Origin: an uncultured Erythrobacter sp.
GTDB taxonomy: Bacteria > Pseudomonadota > Alphaproteobacteria > Sphingomonadales > Sphingomonadaceae
DNA: 64,000 bases
Assembly: GCA_947494705.1 (NCBI GenBank)
Contig: CANLVN010000001.1
Span: 1,054,001-1,118,000 of the forward strand
Reading direction: 5' to 3'
The translations under genes and the position numbers were made by a program. Positions 16,017 to 26,318 of the stretch are shown piece after piece (within the stretch, counting starts at the first letter, position 1; each line of letters begins with the position of its first letter). The notes under the pieces are model-generated. The model did no database searches. It worked only from the letters and a program-made list of their open reading frames with translations, and was not told the origin of the DNA.

Positions 16017-17471
16017 ATGACCGAGTTTAAAGCCGACCGCCTTTTGCTTTTCGGCGCGACCGGGGACCTGTCGCGCCGCAAGCTCCTGCCCAGCCTGTGC
16101 GCGCTCGATGCCGACGGGCTGTTGCCGGAAGATCTGGCGATTATCGGCACGGCACGCAGCGAGATGACCGACAGCGAGTTCCGCAACATGGCGCGCGCCG
16201 CGCTGGAGGAGTTCCTGCCCGCAGAACGACGCGGTTCGATGGCGCAATTCCTCAATCGCCTGACCTATCAGGATCTCGATGCGTCCACCCTCGAAGGGTT
16301 CGACGCGCTCGCCGAAAGGGTAGAGGAAGCCGGCAGCAGCGAAGATGGGGGTCTCGCGATCTTCCTCTCCACCGCGCCGAGCCTGTTCGAACCGACGATC
16401 AAGGGGCTGCAAAAGGCCGGGCTGACGGGCGAGAAGGTACGCATGTGCCTCGAAAAGCCGCTTGGCACCGATCTCGAAAGCTCTGCGGAAATCAACGACG
16501 CGGTCGCCGCCGCCTTCCCTGAAAAACGCATTTTCCGCATCGACCATTATCTCGGCAAGGAGACGGTGCAGAACCTGTTGGCGCTGCGATTTGCCAATAT
16601 CCTGTTCGAGCCGATCTGGAACTCCAACGTGATCGAGCACGTGCAGATCACCGTGGCCGAAACCGTCGGCCTCGAAGGGCGCGTCGCGTTCTACGACGAT
16701 GCAGGCGCGCTGCGAGACATGGTGCAGAACCACATGCTGCAATTGCTGGCACTGGTGGCGATGGAGCCGCCGACCAGTTTTGGCGCGACGGCCGTGCGCG
16801 ACGAAAAGGTCAAGGTCCTGCGCGCCTTGCGCCCCGCAGAGGCGAGCGAGACCGTCACCGGCCAGTACCGCGCCGGGGCCATCGGCGGACAGGCGGTGCC
16901 CGGCTATGACGAGGAACTGGGCAAGGACAGCGACACCGAAACCTTCACCGCGATCAAGGCGCATGTCGACAATTGGCGCTGGAAGGGCGTGCCCTTCTAC
17001 CTGCGCACGGGCAAACGCTTGCCCGAACGCGTGACCGAGATCCTCGTGCAGTTCCGCTGCGTGCCCCACTCTATCTTCGAAGGGATGGGAGCGGGGCTGA
17101 AGCCGAACAAGCTTCTGATCGGTATCCAGCCCGAAGAGGACATCACGCTGTCGCTGATGGCGAAGGTGCCGGGCCTCGATGAGGATGGCGTGCGCCTGCG
17201 TGAAGTCCCCTTGAAGATCGCGATGCCCGATGCCTTTGCCGAGGCCGAGCGGCGCATCGCCTATGAGCGGCTACTGCTCGACCTGATCAAGGGGGACCAG
17301 ACCCTGTTCGTGCGCCGCGACGAGGTGGAGGCACAATGGCAATGGATCGACTCGATCCGCGCCGAGTGGGACAAGCATGGCGTCACTCCCAAGACCTACA
17401 CCGCGGGCAGCTGGGGACCGACAGCCGCGATTGCGCTGACCGAACGCGACGGGGTGAGCTGGCATGAGTGA
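16017..17471 (+). CDS. zwf: Glucose-6-phosphate 1-dehydrogenase
   Basis: This 484-residue enzyme oxidises glucose-6-phosphate to 6-phosphogluconolactone with NAD(P)+, the entry to the Entner-Doudoroff and pentose phosphate routes. The start [22 protein letters not shown] (16017) places the Rossmann GATGDLS motif at residues 13-19. The active-site signature [19 protein letters not shown] is intact. An in-frame upstream extension is arginine-rich and unlikely. It is the first gene of a four-gene operon. Its stop overlaps the edd start by eight bases, so the two are translationally coupled. Confidence 0.98.
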   Translation: MTEFKADRLLLFGATGDLSRRKLLPSLCALDADGLLPEDLAIIGTARSEMTDSEFRNMARAALEEFLPAERRGSMAQFLNRLTYQDLDASTLEGFDALAERVEEAGSSEDGGLAIFLSTAPSLFEPTIKGLQKAGLTGEKVRMCLEKPLGTDLESSAEINDAVAAAFPEKRIFRIDHYLGKETVQNLLALRFANILFEPIWNSNVIEHVQITVAETVGLEGRVAFYDDAGALRDMVQNHMLQLLALVAMEPPTSFGATAVRDEKVKVLRALRPAEASETVTGQYRAGAIGGQAVPGYDEELGKDSDTETFTAIKAHVDNWRWKGVPFYLRTGKRLPERVTEILVQFRCVPHSIFEGMGAGLKPNKLLIGIQPEEDITLSLMAKVPGLDEDGVRLREVPLKIAMPDAFAEAERRIAYERLLLDLIKGDQTLFVRRDEVEAQWQWIDSIRAEWDKHGVTPKTYTAGSWGPTAAIALTERDGVSWHE

Positions 17472-19281
17472 CCTGAACCCGACCATCCGCAAAGTGACCG
17501 AGCGGATCATCGAACGCTCGAAACCGGGGCGCAGCGCCTATCTCGACCTGATGCAGCGCGAGGCCGACCGGCGACCCGAGCGCGAGGCCGTCTCGTGCTC
17601 CGTCCTCGCCCACGCCTTTGCAGGCGCACAGGAGGATCAGGACGCGCTGAAGAACAATGCCGGACCCAATATCGGCATCGTCACTGCCTACAACGACATG
17701 CTGTCCGCACATCAGCCCTATGGCCGATATCCCGACCGCATGAAGATCTACGCCCGCGAAGTCGGCGCAACCGCTCAGGTCGCAGGGGGCACGCCTGCGA
17801 TGTGCGACGGTGTGACGCAGGGTGAGGACGGGATGGAGCTGTCGCTGTTCAGCCGCGACAACATCGCCATGGCCGCGGGCATCGCGCTGTCGCACCAGAT
17901 GTATGACGGCATTGCCTGCCTTGGCATTTGCGACAAGATCGTACCCGGCCTGATGATCGGCGCGCTGCGCTTTGGCCATCTGCCCGCGATCTTCGTTCCC
18001 TCCGGCCCTATGCCCAGCGGCATCTCCAACGCGCAGAAACAGGCCACGCGCCAGAAATATGCGAGCGGAGAGGCGGGGCGCGAGGAATTGCTCGAAAGCG
18101 AGCTGGCGTCCTATCACTCGCCAGGGACATGCACCTTCTACGGTACAGCCAATTCCAACCAGATGATGATGGAGATGATGGGCCTGCACGTACCGGGCAG
18201 CGCCTTCGTCCAGCCGGGCACGAAGCTGCGCCAGGCACTTGACCGCGCGGCGGTGCATCGGCTGGCGCAATTGTCCGGCACCACGCAGCGCACCATGGCG
18301 CAGGTTGTCGATGAGAAGGCCATCGTGAACGCCGCCATCGGCCTGCTCGCGACCGGCGGGTCTACCAACCACGCGATCCACATCCCGGCCATGGCGCGGG
18401 CCGCGGGCATCGTTATCGACTGGACCGACCTTTCCGAGCTTTCCAGCGTCGTCCCGCTGCTTGCCCGCGTATATCCCAACGGATCGGGCGATGTGAACCA
18501 GTTCCACCATGCGGGCGGCATGGGTTACGTCATCGGCGAATTGCTCGAAGCCGGGCTCGCGCATCGCGATATCCTGACCGTTTGGGACGAAGGCTTCGAA
18601 GCCTACACCGCAGAGCCGGTGTGGGAGGACGAAGCCCTCGCATGGAGCCGCGTCTCGGAAAGCCGCGACGACACCATGCTGCGCCCGGCTACCGAACCGT
18701 TTCAGGGCGATGGCGGAATGCGCCTCCTGACCGGCAATCTGGGCCGCGCCTGCTTCAAGTCATCGGCGGTCGCCAAGGAACGCTGGACCATCGAAGCCCC
18801 TGCCCGCGTGTTCGAGGATCAGACCGACGTCGCCGCCGCGTTCAAGGCTGGCGAGCTGGACCGGGACGTGGTGGTGGTCGTGCGCTTTCAGGGCCCGCGC
18901 GCCAACGGAATGCCCGAACTACATTCACTCACCCCGCCACTGGGCGTCTTGCAGGACAAGGGGTTCAAGGTCGCTCTCGTCACCGACGGGCGCATGTCGG
19001 GTGCCAGCGGCAAGGTGCCCGCCGCGATCCACTGCACGCCCGAGGCGAAGGCGAAGGATGGCAAGCCCGGCCCGCTCGCCCTGCTGCGCGATGGCGACGT
19101 GGTGAGGGTCTGTGCGGCGACCGGCGAACTCTCGACGACCGCCGACCTGAGCGCGCGCACGCCTGCACCCACTCCGGCGGAGAAGTGGGGTGTGGGCCGC
19201 GAACTCTACCGCATGATGCAGGATCAGGCCGATGGCGCAGAACAGGGCGCCAGCGCCATGCTCGCGAGCGCGGGGCTTTAG
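17464..19281 (+). CDS. edd: Phosphogluconate dehydratase
   Basis: A 605-residue IlvD/Edd-family dehydratase that converts 6-phosphogluconate to 2-keto-3-deoxy-6-phosphogluconate, the committed step of the Entner-Doudoroff pathway. Conserved Fe-S and active-site stretches are visible: [47 protein letters not shown], and [15 protein letters not shown] near the C-terminus. The length matches Edd (about 600) rather than IlvD (about 560-615), and the MELSLFSRD motif favours Edd. Start and stop are both tightly coupled: it overlaps zwf, and glk begins immediately after its stop. Confidence 0.97.
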   Translation: MSDLNPTIRKVTERIIERSKPGRSAYLDLMQREADRRPEREAVSCSVLAHAFAGAQEDQDALKNNAGPNIGIVTAYNDMLSAHQPYGRYPDRMKIYAREVGATAQVAGGTPAMCDGVTQGEDGMELSLFSRDNIAMAAGIALSHQMYDGIACLGICDKIVPGLMIGALRFGHLPAIFVPSGPMPSGISNAQKQATRQKYASGEAGREELLESELASYHSPGTCTFYGTANSNQMMMEMMGLHVPGSAFVQPGTKLRQALDRAAVHRLAQLSGTTQRTMAQVVDEKAIVNAAIGLLATGGSTNHAIHIPAMARAAGIVIDWTDLSELSSVVPLLARVYPNGSGDVNQFHHAGGMGYVIGELLEAGLAHRDILTVWDEGFEAYTAEPVWEDEALAWSRVSESRDDTMLRPATEPFQGDGGMRLLTGNLGRACFKSSAVAKERWTIEAPARVFEDQTDVAAAFKAGELDRDVVVVVRFQGPRANGMPELHSLTPPLGVLQDKGFKVALVTDGRMSGASGKVPAAIHCTPEAKAKDGKPGPLALLRDGDVVRVCAATGELSTTADLSARTPAPTPAEKWGVGRELYRMMQDQADGAEQGASAMLASAGL

Positions 19282-20292
19282 GTGGCGGGCGAAGCGCAGG
19301 ACATAGTCACGGTCGATATCGGCGGCACCCATGCGCGCTTTGCCATTGCCGGCATCGACCCTGACGGCACCGTTACTCTGGGCGAACCGATCACGATCCC
19401 GACCCGGAATCATGCCAGTTTCGAGACCGCGTGGGAGGACTTCGCCAACCGGATCGAAACGCAGCAGGGCCGCAAGCTGCCCGACAAGGTGGCAATGGCA
19501 GTCGCCGGGCCGATCAAGCCGGACATCATCCGCTTCACCAACAATCCGTGGAGTATCCGTCCCCCGCTGATCGAGAGCAAGCTGGGCTGCACACGCCACG
19601 TCATCGTCAACGATTTCGAAGCGGTCGCCCACGCCGCCGCGCGCGCTCCAGCGAGCGAGTTCCTGCACCTTGCCGGCCCGGACATCGACCTGCCCGAACC
19701 CGGCACGATCAGCGTGCTGGGCCCGGGCACCGGTCTGGGCGTCGCCTATTTCTACAAGCGGCCCGATGGCAGTTACCGCGTTCAGGCAACCGAAGGCGGG
19801 CACACCGATTTCGCTCCGCTCGACACGGTCGAGGACGCGATCCTCGCCCGCCTGCGCAAGCGGCACCTGCGCGTCTCGGACGAACGCGTCGTCTCCGGCC
19901 CGGCCATCGTCGATATCTACGAGACGCTCGCCGCCATCGAAGGGCGCGCGGTGCACGACATGAGCGACGTCGCGATCTGGACGGCCGGGACCGACGGATC
20001 GGACAGCCTTGCCGCCGCCGCAGTCGATCGTTTCTGCCTTGCGCTGGGCGCCGTCGCGGGCGACATCGCGCTGGTCCAGGGGGCGAAGGGCGTGGTGATC
20101 GCTGGCGGTCTTGGATACCGTATTCGCGACACTATCCGCTCTTCCGGCTTCACCAGCCGCTTCACCGCCAAAGGCCGCTTCGCCCCGCTGATGGAGACCA
20201 TCCCGGTCAAGCTCATCACCCATCCCCAGCCCGGTCTGCTCGGCGCAGCAGCCGCGTTCGCCCAAGACTATTTCGAGGACAAGCCAGCATGA
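19282..20292 (+). CDS. glk: Glucokinase
   Basis: This 336-residue Glk-family kinase phosphorylates glucose with ATP. The GTG start at 19282 directly follows the edd stop. The phosphate-1 motif DIGGTHARFAIA is at about residues 11-22, the sugar-binding region is NDFEAVAHA, GPGTGLGVAYF is the phosphate-2 loop, and EGGHTDFAP carries the catalytic neighbourhood. It is the Pfam glucokinase type rather than a ROK kinase, as it lacks the ROK zinc-cysteine motif. Its stop overlaps the next gene by four bases (ATGA). Together with zwf and edd it turns free glucose into the Entner-Doudoroff intermediate. Confidence 0.96.
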   Translation: MAGEAQDIVTVDIGGTHARFAIAGIDPDGTVTLGEPITIPTRNHASFETAWEDFANRIETQQGRKLPDKVAMAVAGPIKPDIIRFTNNPWSIRPPLIESKLGCTRHVIVNDFEAVAHAAARAPASEFLHLAGPDIDLPEPGTISVLGPGTGLGVAYFYKRPDGSYRVQATEGGHTDFAPLDTVEDAILARLRKRHLRVSDERVVSGPAIVDIYETLAAIEGRAVHDMSDVAIWTAGTDGSDSLAAAAVDRFCLALGAVAGDIALVQGAKGVVIAGGLGYRIRDTIRSSGFTSRFTAKGRFAPLMETIPVKLITHPQPGLLGAAAAFAQDYFEDKPA

Positions 20293-23081
20293 CCCTGCCG
20301 CTGACCACGACCGCCCATCTTTCCGAACGCCTGCAGGAACTGCACGCGCGCACCCGCGAGACACCGCTGTTCAACCCGGTGTTCCAGCTCGGCCTCGACC
20401 TGTCGCGCTCGCTCGAAGGCGGGGTGATGGATCTCGACGCGCTCGAAAGCCTCGTCGAGGAACTCGAAGTCGCCAGCCTCGATGCACGCGCGCGGCGCCT
20501 TGGCGGATTGCTCGCCCCGGTTGCGTCGGATGCCAACAGCAAGGCGCTGGGCGAAGTCTTGGGCGATGCGGAGGATTTCGACGCCTTCGCCGCGCGCTGG
20601 GAGACCCCGCAACTGCATGCCGTCTTTACCGCCCACCCGACCTTCCTGCTCACCCCGGCCCAGACCCAAGCGGTCGCGAACGCCGCCGCCAGCAGCAAAC
20701 CGGTTGAGCGCACACCCGACCTGACGGGTGGCGAACGCCCTGCGGTGACGCTGGATTACGAGCACGGCCAGGCGATGAGCGCCATCGCCCACGCGCAGGA
20801 CGCACGCAGCGCCATCGTGAGCGAGGCGCTGACCCATGCAAGCGCGTGCTGGCCCAAGCAGTGGAAGACGCTGCGTCCGCTGCCCTTCCGCTTCGCGACC
20901 TGGGTCGGATACGACATGGACGGGCGCACCGATATCAAGTGGTACACTTCGATCCGCTTCCGCCTGTCCGAAAAGGCCGAAAGGCTCGGGCGCTATGCCG
21001 ATCAACTCGCCACAATCGACGATAGCCACGAAGCCATCGAACGCTTGCGCGCCGCGGCCGACCATGCCGAACGTAGCGCGCAGGATTTCGCGGGCGACCT
21101 GTCCGAACCGCAGGCCCTGTCCGAAGCCGCGAACCGCCTGACCGCCGACGATCCGGCCAAGCTGACCAGCCTGGAACCGCTCATCGCGCAGCTTCAGGAA
21201 GAGGCCGAGGCGAGCGATGACGAGAGCCACGCGGTTTCGCTGCTCACCCTCGCCGCCGCCATGCGCGCCGACGGGCTGGGCATGGCGCATGTCCATTTCC
21301 GGGTGAACGCCAAACAGCTCCACAACGCGATCCGCACCCACCTCCCGCCGATTTCGGCACAGCTCGACCTGTCGAGCAAGGGGGCGATGTCGACGCTGCG
21401 CTCGATGCTCGAAGGGGTGGAGCCAAAGCGCACCAACTTCGCTTCGCTCGCCATCGAAAGCTCGACCGCGACCCGGCTGTTCCTCGCCATGGCGCAGATC
21501 CTCGAACATATCGACGCCGATACTCCGATCCGCATGCTGATCGCCGAATGCGAGCAGCCCTCCACGATCCTGGCCGCGCTCTATTTCGCCAAGCTTTTCG
21601 GTATCGAGGACAAGGTGGATGTCTCTCCGCTGTTCGAAACCGAGGACGCGCTGGAGCATGGCGGGCGCTTTCTCGAGGCGCTGTGCTCGGAAGAGCAATA
21701 TCGCGACTATGCCCGATTGCGCGGGCGGGTCTGCATCCAGACGGGATTCTCCGACGCCGGACGCTTCGTGGGCCAGATCCCCGCGAGCCTTGCGATCGAG
21801 CGGCTTCAGGGCCGCCTTGCCCAGGCGATGGAGCGCAACAAGCTGACCGATGTCGCCGCGCTGATCTTCAACACCCACGGCGAAAGCATGGGCCGCGGCG
21901 CGCATCCGGGCGGTTTCGCCGACCGGCTGACCTGGCCGATGAGCCCGTGGGCGCGCAGCCGCTTTCACCGCAACGGTATCGCGCTCGAACCCGAGGTCAG
22001 TTTTCAGGGCGGCGATGGCTACCTGCATTTCGCCAACCCGGAACTGGCGCGCGCGACGCTGACCCGGATCGTCACCGACAGCCCCGAGCCGTCCGAGGTC
22101 TGCGACGACCCGCTCTACAGCCGCACCGATCTCAGCCTCGATTTCTACCGCGCAATCCGTGCGCATCAGCGCGCCCACCTGCGCAGCGCGACCTACAACC
22201 GGGCGATAACGGCCTTTGGCCTCGGCCTGCTGAACTCGACCGGCAGCCGCGTGTCGCGTCGCCAGTCGGACCTTTCCGCCGACCGCGACATGAACCTGCG
22301 CCAGATTCGCGCGATCCCGCACAACTCGGTCCTCCAACAGCTCGGCTTCCCGGTGAACGTCATAGCCGGGATCGGCGAGGCGGCGGACGGCAATTACGAG
22401 GAACTCGCCGGTCTGCTTTCTTCCAGCGAGCGCGGGCGCCAATTGCTGCGCCTCGCCCAGACCTCCAACGCTCTGGCGAGCATCAAGACGGTCGCCGCGC
22501 ATGGCGAGCTGTTCAACTCTGCCTATTGGGCGAGCCGTCCCTATCGCGGGACCGAGCCGCATCTGTCGGCAGCCTGCGAAGTGCTGGCCGAATTCCTGAC
22601 CAAGGACGACCGCACCGGCGTCTATCGCCGCCTCGCCTCGCGCCTGCGGGTCGATGCTCTGAAATATCACCGACTGCTCGACCTCTTGCCGAGCGACATG
22701 CAGGTCGAATCCGAACAGGATACGCGCCGCATGATCGGCGCGGCGCAGGCGCTCAAGCTGGCGTTGATGCAGCATATCTTCCTGCGCGCGGTGTCGATCC
22801 CGGTCTTCTCCCGCGCCAACGATGTCAGCCGCGAGGACGTGCTGGAGATGGTGTTTTCGCTCAGGATCGAGGACGCGCTGGCGCAGTTGCGCAGGGCCTT
22901 CCCCGTGCAGTTCCCCTCGCCTCAGGACTTCGCGATGGATGCTCCGGCCGATTATCCCGACGCCGCGAACAAGGGTTATGCCGCGATTTCGCGCGATTTT
23001 ATCGACCCGATCGAGCGCGCCTATGCGTTGATGCTGCGCCTGAGCGTGGCAATCGCGAACCGTTTCGGGGCGCATGGGTGA
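20289..23081 (+). CDS. Phosphoenolpyruvate carboxylase-like protein, divergent
   Basis: A 930-residue protein with the size and overall plan of PEP carboxylase, which makes oxaloacetate from PEP and bicarbonate. The start MTLPLTTTAHLSERLQ (20289) overlaps the glk stop. A family-like histidine motif TAHPTFLLTPAQ, GYDMDGRTD, and RQIRAIPHNSVLQQ near the C-terminal half are visible. Two normally invariant motifs are altered: the SDSAKDAG lysine loop reads GFSDAGRFVG, and the GRGG-x-GRGG loop reads THGESMGRGAHP. It is probably annotated ppc by similarity, but carboxylase activity is open. Its place in the zwf-edd-glk operon suggests a role linked to carbon flow at PEP. Confidence 0.8.
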   Translation: MTLPLTTTAHLSERLQELHARTRETPLFNPVFQLGLDLSRSLEGGVMDLDALESLVEELEVASLDARARRLGGLLAPVASDANSKALGEVLGDAEDFDAFAARWETPQLHAVFTAHPTFLLTPAQTQAVANAAASSKPVERTPDLTGGERPAVTLDYEHGQAMSAIAHAQDARSAIVSEALTHASACWPKQWKTLRPLPFRFATWVGYDMDGRTDIKWYTSIRFRLSEKAERLGRYADQLATIDDSHEAIERLRAAADHAERSAQDFAGDLSEPQALSEAANRLTADDPAKLTSLEPLIAQLQEEAEASDDESHAVSLLTLAAAMRADGLGMAHVHFRVNAKQLHNAIRTHLPPISAQLDLSSKGAMSTLRSMLEGVEPKRTNFASLAIESSTATRLFLAMAQILEHIDADTPIRMLIAECEQPSTILAALYFAKLFGIEDKVDVSPLFETEDALEHGGRFLEALCSEEQYRDYARLRGRVCIQTGFSDAGRFVGQIPASLAIERLQGRLAQAMERNKLTDVAALIFNTHGESMGRGAHPGGFADRLTWPMSPWARSRFHRNGIALEPEVSFQGGDGYLHFANPELARATLTRIVTDSPEPSEVCDDPLYSRTDLSLDFYRAIRAHQRAHLRSATYNRAITAFGLGLLNSTGSRVSRRQSDLSADRDMNLRQIRAIPHNSVLQQLGFPVNVIAGIGEAADGNYEELAGLLSSSERGRQLLRLAQTSNALASIKTVAAHGELFNSAYWASRPYRGTEPHLSAACEVLAEFLTKDDRTGVYRRLASRLRVDALKYHRLLDLLPSDMQVESEQDTRRMIGAAQALKLALMQHIFLRAVSIPVFSRANDVSREDVLEMVFSLRIEDALAQLRRAFPVQFPSPQDFAMDAPADYPDAANKGYAAISRDFIDPIERAYALMLRLSVAIANRFGAHG

Positions 23082-23203
23082 TCCGGCCTTTCGTTAACCT
23101 TTGCCCCTCCCGCCCGTCCCTGCGCGAGACGCGCCCGCGTTAGTCGCTGGCAGTTTTCCGCGATTAACGGCATAATGCACGCATGAATCAGGGACGAACC
23201 GCC

Positions 23204-24073
23204 ATGAAATCGACCATACTTCGCTTCACCGCTGCTGCCGCCTTCGCGCTTGGCGGGGTTTCGCTTGCGGCGCAGTCCACCACTGAGGACGCTGCCGACA
23301 GGGCGGTCGAGGTCGCGGCACAGGCAGAGGATGCCATCCGCGCAATCGACCCGACTACGGGTGGAGAGTCGCTGGTCGTCGATCCCAGCCTGCCTCAGCC
23401 CTATGGGCCGGAAGCGACCGAGGAATACGAGGCGCTGCCCAAACTCCCGTCCGCTCCTGTCTTCGATGAAGTCACCTACGACACCGTTCCCGGTCCGACT
23501 GCCGGCGACCCGCCGCGCGGTCCGGCGGCACGGTTGATCGCGGAGCCGCAGGTGCAGCCGACGCCCGCCCCGACGCCCGCCCCAACGAATGTGGCGCTCA
23601 GCGACGATCCCTTCGTCATCAAGAGCATTTTGCCGATCGAGGGCACGATCCGTTATGGCGAATGGTACTGGGACGAAAGCCGCGCTCCGAAGAACGGCAA
23701 GCTCGTCGTCACGGTCGACCTCGACGCGCGCGTCATCAGCGTGTTTCGCGACGGCCACGAAATCGGCACGGCGGTGGCACTGCTCGGCACGCAAAAGCAC
23801 CCCACGCCTCTGGGCACCTTCCCGATCCTGACGAAGGAAAAGGACAACGTCTCCGAAAAGTACAACAATGCGCCCATGCCCTGGACTTTGCGCCTGACTT
23901 GGGACGGGATCGCCATTCACGGCTCGCCCGTGATGAACGGCTACGCCTCGCATGGCTGCATCGGAGTGCCCGATCCCTTCGCGGAGAAACTGTTCGCCCT
24001 CGCAAAGCGCGGAGACAAGGTCGTCATTTCGCGCGGCCAGATGATCGGCATCGGCGACAAGATCATGAGCTGA
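23204..24073 (+). CDS. L,D-transpeptidase (YkuD domain), secreted
   Basis: This 289-residue envelope enzyme is expected to form 3-3 peptidoglycan cross-links or attach proteins to peptidoglycan. The start MKSTILRFTAAAAFALGG (23204) gives a clean signal peptide; an ATG seven codons upstream is also possible. After a proline-rich linker (QPTPAPTPAPT) the YkuD domain covers about residues 165-285: KLVVTVDLDARVISVF, and the catalytic signature with histidine in AIHGSP and C252 in ASHGCIGVPD. A TTAACC-containing stretch lies upstream, but I make no regulatory claim. The gene is monocistronic, converging with tilS. Confidence 0.93.
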   Translation: MKSTILRFTAAAAFALGGVSLAAQSTTEDAADRAVEVAAQAEDAIRAIDPTTGGESLVVDPSLPQPYGPEATEEYEALPKLPSAPVFDEVTYDTVPGPTAGDPPRGPAARLIAEPQVQPTPAPTPAPTNVALSDDPFVIKSILPIEGTIRYGEWYWDESRAPKNGKLVVTVDLDARVISVFRDGHEIGTAVALLGTQKHPTPLGTFPILTKEKDNVSEKYNNAPMPWTLRLTWDGIAIHGSPVMNGYASHGCIGVPDPFAEKLFALAKRGDKVVISRGQMIGIGDKIMS

Positions 24074-24129
24074 GGGAGTTGCGGCCCGCTATCACTCGCG
24101 AGCCGTGCCTGACCTCCCCCGACAGTAGG

Positions 24130-25143
24130 CTAATGCACCTTCCTCGGCGGCTCTGGCCGGAAGCGCCAGACGCGCATCACCACGCCGATTTTCTCGACCG
24201 TCTCGATCCCCGGGACCGCCAGCACACCGCCAAGCGAGGCGTTGTCGCCGCGCCATAACCGGTCCGCCGCGCGGCCTGCTTCGCTGCGCGAGACCCGCCC
24301 GCCAAGCTCGGCTACGATCCGGCGCACCGTCTCGACCTGGATCGCGCGCGGCACGTTGCAGTAATATCGCAAGGCGGGCCCGTCATCCTCGGGCGAAACC
24401 ATCTCCTCGAAGTCGATCTCGGCATACCATTCAAGCGCCCGCTCGGCTTCGGCGAGGTGCTGCGCGCTTTCTGCCAGCCGCGCCGCGTCGAGCCAGTCGT
24501 GCTGCGCCAAGTGATCGCGCACCCTGACCCGGTCGAAGGCAGGGTCGTTATTGGAGGGATCGCGCACCGGCGTGATCCCAATGCTCGCGACAACCGCTTC
24601 CAGCTCGGCCTTGCGAAAATCCAGCAGCGGGCGGATCAGCGCGGTCTCGCCGCCGGGCAAGTGCCCCCATGCCCGCACCCCCGCCAGCCCGGCCAGCCCG
24701 CTCCCGCGCGCCAGCCGCATCAACAGCGTCTCTGCCTGATCGTCGGCGTGATGTGCGGTAGCAACCGCGCCCAGTTCCTGTTCGACGGCCCAGCGTTCCA
24801 GAGCCGCATAGCGCGCCTCGCGCGCCTTCGCCTGGAGGTTGCCCGCACCCACACGCACTTGGCCGCCGGTAAAGGGGATGCCGAGCACGGCGCAGACATC
24901 CTCGACGAAGAGGACTTCCCCCGCCGCCTCCGGGCGCAATCCGTGATCGAGGCTCATCACCGCGATCTCGCCGGGCATGGCCGCCGCCGCGAGCAGAAGC
25001 AACGCAAGACTGTCCGGGCCGCCGGAAACCGCGAGGCCCAGCGGACCTTCGCGCTCTTCCTCCGGCCACAGATCTTCGGTCGCGCTTACGAAGCGTGCGA
25101 CAAGCTCCGGGTCGAGACGGTCGAGGTCAATCGGCGTATCAAT
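24130..25143 (-). CDS. tilS: tRNA(Ile)-lysidine synthase, start codon uncertain
   Basis: TilS attaches lysine to C34 of tRNA-Ile(CAU) so that it reads AUA. The N-terminal PP-loop SGGPDSLALLLLA, SLDHGLRP, and ATAHHADDQAETLLMRLARGSG are diagnostic. The frame has no ATG, GTG or TTG between the upstream cpoB stop (25178) and the PP-loop. An ATT at 25143 preceded by GGGAGG with five bases between is the best candidate and gives 337 residues. An upstream ATG at 25299 would overlap cpoB by about 120 bases. The C-terminal domain is shorter than in E. coli TilS. It is downstream of cpoB on the same strand. Confidence 0.9.
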   Translation of the reverse strand: MDTPIDLDRLDPELVARFVSATEDLWPEEEREGPLGLAVSGGPDSLALLLLAAAAMPGEIAVMSLDHGLRPEAAGEVLFVEDVCAVLGIPFTGGQVRVGAGNLQAKAREARYAALERWAVEQELGAVATAHHADDQAETLLMRLARGSGLAGLAGVRAWGHLPGGETALIRPLLDFRKAELEAVVASIGITPVRDPSNNDPAFDRVRVRDHLAQHDWLDAARLAESAQHLAEAERALEWYAEIDFEEMVSPEDDGPALRYYCNVPRAIQVETVRRIVAELGGRVSRSEAGRAADRLWRGDNASLGGVLAVPGIETVEKIGVVMRVWRFRPEPPRKVH

Positions 25144-25177
25144 CGGCGCCTCCCTTTCCCGGCCCCTCGACTGCCAG

Positions 25178-26185
25178 TCAGCCTTCGCAGGTGACGCGCT
25201 GGCGGTTGGTTTCGTACTGGTCGGCCAGACGCCCGGTTGCCACCGCAGGATAGGTCGCGCCAAATTCCGACAGCGCGATGCAGGCGCGACGCGTGTCATC
25301 CATGGCGATCATCGCCTCGGCAAGGAACAGCAGGCTGTCCGGCGCGCGGCGCGCGGTCCGGTCGGCCTGGTAATTGCGCAGGAACCAGCGAGCAGCTTCC
25401 TCGGGCATGCCATCATCGAGGAAGGCGCGGCCGAGGAGGTTGCGACCATAGGTCACGCGGAAATGGTCGGGATAGCTTTCGACGAAGCTAGCGAGTTGCT
25501 GGCGCGCCTCGGGATAGAAGCCCGCATCCCACAGGCGAAAGCCGTAGGAATATTCGTCATCGCCAGCATCGCCAGTCTGCGGCTTCGTGATCTGTTGCAC
25601 CGCCGCGATCCGTTCGGGGCTGGGTCCGGCCGGCTCAGCGGCGGGAGCGGCGGTGTTGCCCGATGCGCCGCCCGACATGCGCGAAAGGTTGCTGCCCGGC
25701 GCGTTTGCGTCGGGCGCATCATCATCGCCTGCAGCCTGCGAGCCGAGGCTCGAAGAAGTCGATGCGGCGACGGAGGGTGCACTCGCACCGGTTTCCAGTG
25801 CCGCGACGCGTCCATCGAGGCCGTTGATTGCGTTGGTGTTTTCTTCGGTCAGGCCGGTGAGCCGCTGCAACTGTGCCTCGATCGCGTCGAGCCGCGCGAG
25901 GATGTCGGTCACCGCCGTCGTGGAAGGCACGGTCGAAGCGGTCGGCCCGGTCGCGGTCCCGTCTGCGGTGATCTGCGGCTCGAAGAAGCGGCCATCACCT
26001 CCGGGGAACACCGCGCGTTGCAGCGCGCGAATTTCGGCCTCGGCCTTGCGCAGGCGCGCTTCGGCGCCGTCCTGTGCCATCGCAGGCACGGGCATGGTCA
26101 GCGCGGCTGCCGCGGCGCAAAGGGCACCCAGCGCCGGTGTCAGGCGTGGCAAAAGGTAAGGTTTCGCGGATTTTGCAGGGGTCAT
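25178..26185 (-). CDS. cpoB: CpoB/YbgF-like periplasmic TPR protein
   Basis: A 335-residue protein with a signal peptide (cleavage near VPAMAQ), a short coiled coil (EARLRKAEAEIRALQRA and ILARLDAIEAQLQRLTGL), a long low-complexity Ala/Ser/Pro/Gly linker, and C-terminal tetratricopeptide-like repeats (SYGFRLWDAGFYPEARQQL, NLLGRAFLDDGMPEEAARWFL). This is the plan of CpoB (YbgF), which links outer-membrane constriction by Tol-Pal to septal peptidoglycan synthesis. The tol-pal genes are not in this window. Pairing with tilS is a common alphaproteobacterial arrangement. It precedes tilS by 34 bases. Confidence 0.88.
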   Translation of the reverse strand: MTPAKSAKPYLLPRLTPALGALCAAAAALTMPVPAMAQDGAEARLRKAEAEIRALQRAVFPGGDGRFFEPQITADGTATGPTASTVPSTTAVTDILARLDAIEAQLQRLTGLTEENTNAINGLDGRVAALETGASAPSVAASTSSSLGSQAAGDDDAPDANAPGSNLSRMSGGASGNTAAPAAEPAGPSPERIAAVQQITKPQTGDAGDDEYSYGFRLWDAGFYPEARQQLASFVESYPDHFRVTYGRNLLGRAFLDDGMPEEAARWFLRNYQADRTARRAPDSLLFLAEAMIAMDDTRRACIALSEFGATYPAVATGRLADQYETNRQRVTCEG

Positions 26186-26318
26186 GGGCTCGTCAGGCTC
26201 CCTCTCTCATCGTGGACGCGCATGTTCTGGCGCATCGTGCATGAACATCGCTGGAATCTGTGGCTCACACCGTGCCCCAAGTCGAGACCGAACCCTCACT
26301 AAACCGGGGAATGTGGCT

